DNA from: Methylobacterium terrae
GTDB taxonomy: Bacteria > Pseudomonadota > Alphaproteobacteria > Rhizobiales > Beijerinckiaceae
Reading direction: 5' to 3'
DNA length: 64,000 nucleotides
Assembly (NCBI RefSeq): GCF_003173755.1
Contig: NZ_CP029553.1
Location: 2,616,501 to 2,680,500, forward strand
Shown here: one piece after another, positions 57,311-64,000 of the stretch
Layout of the letters: the number at the start of each line of letters is the position of its first letter
Numbering within the stretch: position 1 is the stretch's first letter
Notes under the pieces: model-generated
The model's input: the letters and a program-made list of their open reading frames with translations, nothing else
The model's database searches: none
Told to the model about the DNA's origin: nothing
Translations under genes and position numbers: made by a program

Positions 57311-58201
57311 CTACTCGGCGGCGATGCGCCGGGGGCCGAGGTCGAGGGCGGCGTGGCCGAGGGTCTCGGCCACCGCCGTCAGGATGCGCGACAGGTCCTC
57401 GAAGCCCGGGCGGGGCAGGAGCTTGCGCTCGTCCATGTAGAGGGCGCGGTTGACCTCGATCTGCAGGGCGTGGCGCCCTTGCGCCGGCTCGCCGTAATGC
57501 TCGGTGATGAAGCCGCCGGCATAAGGCTTGTTGCGCACCACCCGGAGGCCGTGGCCGCGGAAGGCCGCTTCGGCGCAGTCGATCAGGTCCGGCGCGCAGG
57601 ACGTGCCGAAGCGGTCGCCGAGCACCACGTCGACCGCCGGTCCCTCGTCGCGGGAAAGGCTCGTCGAGGGCATCGAGTGGCAGTCGATCAGGACCGCGTG
57701 GCCGAAGGTCCGGGCGGTGCGCGCCACCAGCTCCTTCAGGGTGCGGTGATAGGGCTTGTACAGCTCCTCGATGCGCGCCAGCGCCTCGTCCACCGGCAGG
57801 CGGCCGCGATAGATCTCCTGCCCGTCCGCCACCACCCGCGGCACCGTGCCGAGGCCGCCGGCCACCCGCATCGAGCGCGCGTTGACGAAGGGCGGCAGCC
57901 GCCCGTCGAACATCCGCGGGTCGAGCTCGTAGGGCTCGCGGTTGACGTCGAGATAGGCCCGCGGGAAGGCGGCCTGCATCAGCGGCGCGCCGAGCCCGAC
58001 GACGGGGGCGTAGAGCCGGTCGACGAAGGCGTCCTCCGAGCGCCGCAGGGCCACCGCGTCGAGCCGCGAGGCCGCCACGAACGAGGCCGGGTAGACCGCC
58101 CCCGAATGGCCGGTGTTGTACACGAACGGCAGGGTCTGCCGCTCCGGCTCGTCCACCCGGAAGGGCGGCGTGAACAGGGTCGCGGGGGGAACTCGGCTCA
58201 T
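57311..58201 (-). CDS. N-formylglutamate amidohydrolase family protein
   Basis: A 296-residue enzyme of the HutG/FGase fold: NTGHSGAVYPASFVA, DAFVDRLYAPV, LIDCHSMPSTS (metal ligand His), and LQIEVNRALYMDE. It hydrolyses N-formyl-L-glutamate or a related N-acyl amino acid. No histidine-degradation genes adjoin it, so the in vivo substrate is uncertain. Confidence 0.87.
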   Translation of the reverse strand: MSRVPPATLFTPPFRVDEPERQTLPFVYNTGHSGAVYPASFVAASRLDAVALRRSEDAFVDRLYAPVVGLGAPLMQAAFPRAYLDVNREPYELDPRMFDGRLPPFVNARSMRVAGGLGTVPRVVADGQEIYRGRLPVDEALARIEELYKPYHRTLKELVARTARTFGHAVLIDCHSMPSTSLSRDEGPAVDVVLGDRFGTSCAPDLIDCAEAAFRGHGLRVVRNKPYAGGFITEHYGEPAQGRHALQIEVNRALYMDERKLLPRPGFEDLSRILTAVAETLGHAALDLGPRRIAAE

Positions 58202-58438
58202 CCGGCCGCCCGGGGGAGGGGGCCAGGACCGGGGGCGGGACGCGATCGCACCATCATCCGGCTAATCTGGCGCCCCGGCCGGGGCCTGTCCACTGCCGCG
58301 AGGGTGTGTCGCCCCCGGGAATCCCGCAGGGGGCAACCCGTCCGGAGGCCCGCTGCCGGGCGCGGCGTCAACACTCTGTTTACCAAGCGGCCGCTTTATG
58401 GAATGAACGCTCCGAATCGGTATCCGGGACTTTCGTTC

Positions 58439-58795
58439 ATGAAGATCCTCCTCGCGGAAGACGACAACGACATGCGTCGCTTCCTCGCCAAGGCGCTCCA
58501 GAACGCGGGCTACGACGTGGCCTCGTTCGACAACGGGCTCTCGGCCTACAACCGTCTGCGCGAGGAGCCGTTCGAGCTCCTGCTCACCGACATCGTGATG
58601 CCCGAGATGGACGGCATCGAGCTGGCGCGCCGCGCCACCGAGCTCGACCCGGACATCAAGGTGATGTTCATCACCGGCTTCGCTGCGGTGGCGCTCAACC
58701 CGGATTCGAAGGCCCCGAAGGACGCCAAGGTCCTGTCGAAGCCGTTCCACCTGCGCGAGCTGGTGACGGAAGTCGAGAAGCTGATGGCGGCGTGA
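58439..58795 (+). CDS. cpdR: CpdR-type cell-cycle response regulator
   Basis: A 118-residue stand-alone receiver with no output domain. ILLAEDDNDMRRFL gives the acidic pair (Asp8, Asp9), LLTDIVMPEMDGIE the phospho-acceptor (Asp51) and VLSKPFHLREL the conserved Lys (Lys101). The long FITGFAAVALNPDSKAPKDA segment is characteristic of CpdR, which in its unphosphorylated form directs ClpXP to the cell pole to degrade cell-cycle proteins such as CtrA. An in-frame ATG at 58403 would add 12 residues. Confidence 0.92.
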   Translation: MKILLAEDDNDMRRFLAKALQNAGYDVASFDNGLSAYNRLREEPFELLLTDIVMPEMDGIELARRATELDPDIKVMFITGFAAVALNPDSKAPKDAKVLSKPFHLRELVTEVEKLMAA

Positions 58796-58866
58796 ACGCC
58801 CCGCTGGCGGCGCGGGGCGGAGGCGCCTATATCGGGCGCTCCGAAAAGCCTTGCGCGAGCCGACGG

Positions 58867-59124
58867 ATGCAGCCGGTCACGATCTACACCACCAGCTGGT
58901 GCCCCTACTGCTCGGCGGCGAAGTCGCTGCTGCAGGAGAAGGGCGCCGCCTTCACCGAGATCGACGTCGAGGCCAAGGCGGGCGCCCGCCGCGAGATGAC
59001 CGAGAAGGCCGGCGGCCGCACCAGCGTGCCGCAGATCTTCGTCGGCGAGACGCATGTCGGCGGCTGCGACGACCTCTACGCCCTCGACCGCTCCGGCCGG
59101 CTCGATCCGCTTCTCGCCGGCTGA
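58867..59124 (+). CDS. grxC: Glutaredoxin 3
   Basis: An 85-residue glutaredoxin with the CPYC active site (Cys12, Cys15) and the glutathione-binding TSVPQIFVGETHVGGCDDL segment. It reduces protein and mixed disulfides with glutathione. The upstream gene is cpdR, and the nitrilase-family gene follows about 110 bases downstream; grouping is like other Hyphomicrobiales. Confidence 0.92.
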   Translation: MQPVTIYTTSWCPYCSAAKSLLQEKGAAFTEIDVEAKAGARREMTEKAGGRTSVPQIFVGETHVGGCDDLYALDRSGRLDPLLAG

Positions 59125-59234
59125 GCCCACCCGGCACTCGGCCAGGACCTCTGGCAGGCCCCCCTTGGCAGGCCCTCTGGCGGGGCGGTGGCGTTCGGGC
59201 CTATGATCCCCGGGCCTTCCCGGAGTTGCACCCC

Positions 59235-60074
59235 ATGACCGCTCCCCGCTTCGTCGCCGCCTGCTTGCAGATGCGCTCCGGCCGCGATCCCGCGCGGAAC
59301 CGCGACGCCGCGGTGGCGGGCATCCGCGAGGCGGCGGAACGCGGCGCCCACTACGTCCAGACGCCCGAGATGACCTCGCTTCTCGAGCGCGACCGGCCGA
59401 GCCTGTTCCAGAAGATCCGCGAGCCCGAACACGATTCGACCCTCGGCGCGCTGCGCGACGTCGCCCGCGAGCGCGGAATTGTGGTGCATGTCGGCTCGCT
59501 CGCCGTGAAGAACGGCGACAAGGTCGCCAACCGCGCCTTCGTGATCGACCGCGAGGGCGCGGTCGCGGCCTCGTACGACAAGCTCCACCTCTACGACGTC
59601 GACCTGCCGAACGGCGAGAGCTACCGCGAATCCGCCACCTATACCGGCGGCGCCCGGGCGGTCGTCGCCGACCTGCCCTGGGGCCGGCTCGGCGTGGCGA
59701 TCTGCTACGACGTGCGCTTCCCGGCCCTCTACCGGGCGCTCGCCGAGGCCGGGGCCGAGATCCTGTCGGCGCCCGCCGCGTTCACCCGCCAGACCGGCGA
59801 GGCGCATTGGCACGTGCTGCAGCGCGCCCGGGCGATCGAGACCGGTTCGTTCATGGTCTCGGCGGCGCAAGGCGGCCGGCACGAGGACGGGCGCGAGACC
59901 TACGGCCACTCGCTCATCGTCGATCCCTGGGGCCGGATCCTGGCCGAGGCCGACGGCAACGCGCCGGGGGTGATCCTGGCCGAGATCGACATGGCCCTCG
60001 TCGCCGACGCCCGCGCCCGCATCCCGGCCCTGCGCCACGCCCGGCCGGTGGTGGTCGAGGCGGCCAAACCGTAA
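59235..60074 (+). CDS. Carbon-nitrogen hydrolase (Nit1-like deaminated glutathione amidase)
   Basis: A 279-residue nitrilase-superfamily enzyme with the Glu45-Lys116-Cys157 triad (TPEMTSLL, YDKLHLYDVD and VAICYDVRFP). The sequence resembles the Nit1 group, which removes deaminated glutathione, and its position beside grxC fits a glutathione-related role. Precise substrate is inferred. Confidence 0.85.
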   Translation: MTAPRFVAACLQMRSGRDPARNRDAAVAGIREAAERGAHYVQTPEMTSLLERDRPSLFQKIREPEHDSTLGALRDVARERGIVVHVGSLAVKNGDKVANRAFVIDREGAVAASYDKLHLYDVDLPNGESYRESATYTGGARAVVADLPWGRLGVAICYDVRFPALYRALAEAGAEILSAPAAFTRQTGEAHWHVLQRARAIETGSFMVSAAQGGRHEDGRETYGHSLIVDPWGRILAEADGNAPGVILAEIDMALVADARARIPALRHARPVVVEAAKP

Positions 60075-60170
60075 AGCCGCTTCCCGGCGGACCCGATTTC
60101 CGCCACACGGACGGTCCCAAGCGTCGCACGGATCTCGCAACCGCGGGCCCGCCCACCGATATTCCGAGCC

Positions 60171-60677
60171 ATGATCCGCTACGCCCTGTCCTGCGATTCC
60201 GGCCACAGCTTCGAGAGCTGGTTCCCGTCGAGCGATTCCTACGACGAGCAGGTGCGGGCCGGCCTCGTGACCTGCCCGTTCTGCGACAGCCCGAGGGTCG
60301 CAAAGCAGATCATGGCGCCGTCCCTGGGCCGCGCGGCCGCCCTGCCGGCCCCGGTCGAGACCTCGAACGCGCCGGTGCCGAGCGCTCCGGCCGGCGCTCC
60401 CGCCTCTGGGGGCCCGGCTCCCGCGGACATCCCGGTCAACCTCGCCTCCGAGCCCGAGCGGCAGCTGCGCGCGATGATCCGCGCCCTTCACGAGCACGTC
60501 GCCCGCACCGCCGACCATGTCGGCCGGGACTTCGCGGCGGAAGCGCGGCGCATGCATTACGGCGAGACCGAGCAGCGGGCGATCTACGGCGAGGCGAGCC
60601 TCAACGACGCGCGCTCGCTCCTGGAGGAGGGCATCGCGGTGCAGCCGCTGCCCGCGCTGCCGGACGATCGGAACTGA
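60171..60677 (+). CDS. DUF1178 family protein
   Basis: A 168-residue protein. MIRYALSCDSGHSFESWFPSS and LVTCPFCDSPRVAKQIMAP give a short metal-binding-like Cys pattern near the N-terminus. A Pro/Ala linker and a C-terminal helical domain (LHEHVARTADHVGRDFAAEA and MHYGETEQRAIYGEAS) follow. This is the DUF1178 plan, often next to glutaredoxin and nitrilase genes. Function unknown. Confidence 0.88.
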   Translation: MIRYALSCDSGHSFESWFPSSDSYDEQVRAGLVTCPFCDSPRVAKQIMAPSLGRAAALPAPVETSNAPVPSAPAGAPASGGPAPADIPVNLASEPERQLRAMIRALHEHVARTADHVGRDFAAEARRMHYGETEQRAIYGEASLNDARSLLEEGIAVQPLPALPDDRN

Positions 60678-60680
60678 CCC

Positions 60681-62771
60681 TCAGCTTGCCAGAAGCAGAA
60701 CCGACCGGTCCGCCGCCTCCAGAACGGCCTCGGCCGCCGGCCCGAACGCCGCCCCCTCGCCGGCGCGGCGGGTGACCCCCATCACGATCAGGTCGTGATC
60801 GCCGCGTCGTGCCTGGCGCAGGATCTCGCGCTCGGGCGTCCGCGTCGCGCGGATCTCGGTCCGCACCTGCAATCCGGCCTGCTCGGCGAGGTCGAGCACC
60901 TCGCGCAGGGCGACCGAATCGCCCTGGCGCAGGCCGGCGAGGCGTCCGGATCCCTCGGACAGGAACAGCACCGTCAACGGCGCGCCCGCGCCGCGGGCCA
61001 GGGTGACGGCGATCTCGGCGCCCCGGCGCGCGGCCTGCGTGCCGTCGACCACCGCGAGCACCGCGAGGGCGGCGCGCTCCGGATCGGCGCGGTGCGCGCC
61101 CCGCGCCGCCGCGACGGCGAGGGGCCCGTCGAACCGCTCGGCCGCGCCGGCCACGGCGTCGGCGAGGCCGCCCTCCGGCGCCACCGTCGGATCGATGCCG
61201 ACGATCAGGAGGTCGTAGCCCTTGGCGGCTTCCTCGCCCACGACCTCGGCCGCGGGCTCGGGCCGTGCGAGCTCGGTGACCTCGACCGCGCCGGTCTCCT
61301 GGTCCCGGGCTCCCTGCCGCGCGCCCTCGGCCGCCTGCGCCACCGTGCCGGACAGGATCGCGTCGTCCGTCTCCGGTCCGAGCCGCACCACCGTCACCGG
61401 CATTCCGCGGGCGCCGGCGACGAGCCCGGCGAGCCGGGCGGCGAAACGCCCCTTCGGCCCGTCATCCGCGGCGACCAGCAGGCGCTCGAGCTGGGAGACG
61501 AAGCCGCGCTCCTCCGCCGCCTCGCGCTCCAAGCGCTCCTTCTCCTCACCCTTGAGCAGCAGCCGGTGGAGGGCCCAGCGCAGAGTCGGCGGCATCGCCA
61601 GGGTGGTGATCAGCGCCATCGCGACGATCATCGTGAACAGGTCCTGGCTCAGCGCCCCCATGCCGAGCCCGATCGAGGCGACGATCACCTCGGTCGAGCC
61701 GCGGGCGTTCATCCCGCAGGCGAGCGCCAGGGATTCAGGGGTCCGCAGGCCGCCGAGCCGCCCGCCCGCGAAGGCGCCGGCGAACTTGCCGAGGCTCGCG
61801 ATGGCGATGAGCCCGAGGGTGAGGAGAAGGAGGCGCGGATCGCGCAGGATGGTGAGATCGGCGCTCAGGCCAGCGAGCCCGAAGAAGATCGGTGCGAACA
61901 GGGCGGTGACGATGCCGCGCAGCTGCTCGTCGATCCGTCGGGTCAGGATCGGCGACTGGCCGACCAGCAGGCCGGCGACGAAGGCGCCGAGCACCGTGTG
62001 GACGCCGATCCCCTGCGTGACCAGCGCCAGCACGCCCATCAGCACCAGGATCGCGGTGATCACCGCGGCCTCGCTGCGCAAGCGGTCGTTGGCCCAGCGG
62101 ATCAGCCAGAAGACCAGGCGGCGCCCGACCGTCAGGCTGAGTCCGAGGAACACCAGGGTGCCGGCGAGGCTGCGGCCGACCGCCCACAGGTCGATGGTGC
62201 CTCCTTGCGCCAGGCTGAAGATGACCGCGATGATGACCCAGCCGATCGTGTCGTCGATGATCGCCGAGGCGACGATGACCTGCCCGACGTTGCGGCGCAG
62301 AAAATTCATCTCCCGCACCACCATCGCGACGATCTTGACCGATGAGATCGCGAGCGCGGTGCCGAGGAAGAGCGCGGTGACGAGGCGGAGCTCCGGATGC
62401 GGCAGCATCGCCTCGGGCAGGAACCAGCCGAGGGTGAAGCCGCAGGCGAACGGCACCGCGACGCCGGTGACCGAGACGCTCAGCGCCGCGCGCCGGACCT
62501 TGCGCACCAGCGCGAGGTCGGTCTCCATCCCGGTCATCAGCAGCAGGAGCAGGATGCCGAGCTGGGCGATGCCGTCGAGGAGCGCCTTCTGGTCGCGCCC
62601 GGGCGGAAACAGCCAGGCCTGCGCGTCCGGCCACACCGCCCCGAGGAACGATGGGCCGAGCAGGATGCCGGCCAGGAGCTGGCCCATCACCGCCGGCTGG
62701 CCGATCCGCAGCATCGCCTCGCCGAGCAGGCGCCCGACGGTCAGGAGCAGCACGATCTGGACGACGAGCAC
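60681..62771 (-). CDS. CPA2-type cation:proton antiporter with C-terminal Usp-like domains
   Basis: A 696-residue protein. About 12 helices of the Na+/H+-exchanger (KefB-like) fold occupy residues 1-400, with ASAIIDDTIGWVI and GVHTVLGAFVAGLL as expected. A charged linker and two regions like universal-stress-protein domains (about 420-540 and 560-696, ending DLIVMGVTRRAGEG) follow. It exchanges K+ or Na+ for protons. The GTG at 62771 fits the family start. The frame remains open upstream with signal-like coding (AAILALVATAGAAQA), but with no ATG, GTG or TTG. Confidence 0.85.
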   Translation of the reverse strand: MLVVQIVLLLTVGRLLGEAMLRIGQPAVMGQLLAGILLGPSFLGAVWPDAQAWLFPPGRDQKALLDGIAQLGILLLLLMTGMETDLALVRKVRRAALSVSVTGVAVPFACGFTLGWFLPEAMLPHPELRLVTALFLGTALAISSVKIVAMVVREMNFLRRNVGQVIVASAIIDDTIGWVIIAVIFSLAQGGTIDLWAVGRSLAGTLVFLGLSLTVGRRLVFWLIRWANDRLRSEAAVITAILVLMGVLALVTQGIGVHTVLGAFVAGLLVGQSPILTRRIDEQLRGIVTALFAPIFFGLAGLSADLTILRDPRLLLLTLGLIAIASLGKFAGAFAGGRLGGLRTPESLALACGMNARGSTEVIVASIGLGMGALSQDLFTMIVAMALITTLAMPPTLRWALHRLLLKGEEKERLEREAAEERGFVSQLERLLVAADDGPKGRFAARLAGLVAGARGMPVTVVRLGPETDDAILSGTVAQAAEGARQGARDQETGAVEVTELARPEPAAEVVGEEAAKGYDLLIVGIDPTVAPEGGLADAVAGAAERFDGPLAVAAARGAHRADPERAALAVLAVVDGTQAARRGAEIAVTLARGAGAPLTVLFLSEGSGRLAGLRQGDSVALREVLDLAEQAGLQVRTEIRATRTPEREILRQARRGDHDLIVMGVTRRAGEGAAFGPAAEAVLEAADRSVLLLAS

Positions 62772-62975
62772 GACTTCCGAGGGGCCGCCCGCCGATCCGA
62801 TCCCGGCCGCTTGCGCGGCGCCCGCGGTGGCGACGAGCGCCAGGATGGCAGCCTTCGCACCGCGAGCGAGGCGGGCTGACGGCGCCGCGATATCGGTCTT
62901 GAGCGCGCTGATCGTTTCGGGCCCCGCGTTCGTGCGAGCGTCAACCGGGAGAAGCCGGCCCGGTTCCTGGCGAAA

Positions 62976-63257
62976 TCACAGGGCGGAGGCGAACCGCGCG
63001 GCCCCCGGCCGGGGATGGTGCGGCGGGTAGGACCCGGCGAGGCGCCGGCGCGTCAGGCGCGGGACGTCGTCCGTCGCCGGCTCCGGATCTTCCGCGCCCG
63101 CGCGGCGATCGATCCGCACGACGAGGGAGGCGGCGAAGGCGGCGCTCGCCAGGCCGGCCGTCAGGGCGGCGAGGCCGGCGGCCACGGGTCCGTCCTGGAT
63201 CAGGAAGATCGCCGTCGTCAGGCCGGCACCGATCGCCGCCGTCATGGTGAAGAACAT
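62976..63257 (-). CDS. Small membrane protein, function unknown
   Basis: A 93-residue protein with two hydrophobic segments (AAIGAGLTTAIFLIQDG and AALTAGLASAAFAASLVV) and a basic tail. GGGAG five bases upstream of ATG 63257 is a good ribosome-binding site. No family is recognised. It is divergent from the next small gene. Confidence 0.6.
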   Translation of the reverse strand: MFFTMTAAIGAGLTTAIFLIQDGPVAAGLAALTAGLASAAFAASLVVRIDRRAGAEDPEPATDDVPRLTRRRLAGSYPPHHPRPGAARFASAL

Positions 63258-63427
63258 CTGTTGGCTCCCGCGTGCGGGGAGGAATGCACCAGGGCCTGGC
63301 CAGTTCGCGTCGCCCGGCCGCCATGGTGTGCAGATCCTGAACGGCACCGCGGAAAACCGCGGGAGACTCTTTTTAAGGTGTCGGCGCCTAGTCTCGCCGA
63401 TGGTCAACCGTTCCTGAGTACCCGACC

Positions 63428-63760
63428 GTGTCCCTGCGTACCAACCTCACCCTGGCGGCGATCGCCGGCCTCGGCTTCGCCACGGTCTGCGCCGTCTGCT
63501 CGGCGCAGCTCGACCGCGAGCCGCCCCAGCCGCAACTCGTCGCCGTCGCGAAGCCCGCGATGCCCCTCGACGAGCCGGTCACCACGGGCTCGATCGTGCC
63601 GGCGCCGCCGGCCGCCAAGGTCGCCCGGCTGGCGAAGGTCGAGCCCAGGCCGGAACCGAAGAAGGAGGCCAGGCCCAAGCCGAAGGCCGAGCCGGCCCTC
63701 GATTCCGAGCGCCTGGCGGCGCTGCTGGCCGAGCCGACGGTGATGAAGCCGAAGCGCTGA
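63428..63760 (+). CDS. Exported Pro/Lys-rich protein, function unknown
   Basis: A 110-residue protein with an N-terminal signal or anchor (LTLAAIAGLGFATVCAVCSAQL) and a Pro, Lys and Ala-rich tail. It starts at a GTG. No family is recognised. A T-rich run lies upstream (CTTTTTAAGG at about 63368), possibly part of the promoter. Confidence 0.6.
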   Translation: MSLRTNLTLAAIAGLGFATVCAVCSAQLDREPPQPQLVAVAKPAMPLDEPVTTGSIVPAPPAAKVARLAKVEPRPEPKKEARPKPKAEPALDSERLAALLAEPTVMKPKR

Positions 63761-63764
63761 ACCG

Positions 63765-64000
63765 TCAGGCGCGGCGCAGGGCCCGCCACGCGCCGGTTCC
63801 CGCGAGGGCCGCCAGCCCCAGCGCGATCAGGGCGTTGTAGCCGGCGAGCGAGATCCCGAGGAAGCGCCAGGAAGCGGCCGTGCAATCGACCGGCCGGGTC
63901 GCCTCGAGGGATTTCAGGAAGTCGTCGACGCCGGCCGGCGCCGGACCGGTGCCGCCGCCGCAATCGCTCGGCCCGGGCCAGAAGCCCCACTCGGCCCCGG
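63765..64000 (-). CDS. dsbB: DsbB-family disulfide bond formation protein, 3' part (partial)
   Basis: The last 78 codons of a minus-strand gene that continues beyond the right edge. PSDCGGGTGPAPAGVDDF and SLEATRPVDCTAASWRFLG match the second periplasmic loop of DsbB-type proteins, with the disulfide-forming cysteines, and a final membrane helix (LAGYNALIALGLAALAGTG) is followed by a basic tail. DsbB reoxidises DsbA using quinones. The stop is TGA at 63767-63765. Confidence 0.83.
   Translation of the reverse strand, partial: GAEWGFWPGPSDCGGGTGPAPAGVDDFLKSLEATRPVDCTAASWRFLGISLAGYNALIALGLAALAGTGAWRALRRA

Noticed and set aside
59150..59190. Short direct repeat GGCAGGCCC between grxC and the nitrilase gene
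   Set aside because: Only two short imperfect copies in GC-rich DNA; likely chance.

Overview
The window is very GC-rich (roughly 70% or more by eye), densely coded DNA from an alphaproteobacterium of the order Hyphomicrobiales, most likely a Methylobacterium or close relative. Supporting markers are an Usg-family gene, a CpdR-type cell-cycle regulator, a PodJ-like Sel1 protein, TTAA-N7-TTAA (CtrA-type) boxes, a DUF6867 gene inside a liv operon, a class III (FeS-BCP-like) photolyase, and short palindromic intergenic repeats of the kind common in these genomes. I see no rRNA, tRNA, CRISPR array, transposase or prophage. It reads as ordinary chromosome.

Layout. 1-709: the 5' end of an acyl-CoA dehydrogenase gene and its MerR-type regulator, with two candidate operators. 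1172-7186: a large PodJ-like Sel1 protein, then a TauE/SafE exporter, a TIGR02186 exported protein and a DUF3429 membrane protein that overlap by single bases. The TIGR02186 gene carries an in-frame repeat insertion in its signal-peptide region. 7188-10968: PdeM and a ligase-associated DEXH helicase, with ArfB divergent. 11110-16656: a Tat-exported phosphoesterase, a Pro/Ala-rich membrane protein, an SGNH hydrolase and a soluble PAS histidine kinase. 16702-24225: recO, parC, a DUF2268-like protease, a soluble PAS chemoreceptor, rpe and infA. 24429-30108: a complete branched-chain amino acid ABC transporter operon. 30330-40170: a divergent molybdenum-hydroxylase operon (coxG, S, L, M, D, E, two XdhC proteins, a MoeA-like protein and a MocA-like cytidylyltransferase). 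Its large subunit has the AYRGAGR loop of form II enzymes, so the substrate may not be CO.

40261-45470: ExoD, Usg, a BcsS-like outer-membrane protein, a photolyase, a formyltransferase and a DUF2256 zinc-ribbon protein. 45455-48086: zinc uptake genes (znuB, znuC, a small His-rich membrane ORF) divergent from zur, with a shared palindromic operator. 48206-53025: a BLUF photoreceptor, a polyprenyl glycosylphosphotransferase, an Fsr-like MFS transporter, an ABM monooxygenase and an XRE regulator. 53054-55568: divergent cobB and cbiD. 55632-56030: a GC-poor orphan gene beside strong hairpins. 56305-64000: a CitE-like CoA-ester lyase, an N-formylglutamate amidohydrolase, cpdR, grxC, a nitrilase-family amidase, a DUF1178 protein, a cation:proton antiporter with Usp-like domains, two small genes and the 3' end of a dsbB-like gene.

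The most coherent systems are the Mo-hydroxylase operon (three structural subunits plus maturation and cofactor-insertion genes), the liv transporter, and the zinc uptake/Zur locus, where three proteins carry His-rich segments. I do not see a convincing wholly new system. The most unusual items are the repeat embedded in the TIGR02186 reading frame, the paired direct repeats bracketing coxL-coxM, the photolyase whose conserved N-terminus has no normal start codon, and the GC-poor orphan next to a 19-bp perfect hairpin. Family names come from recognition of motifs and remembered family sequences, not from a database search.
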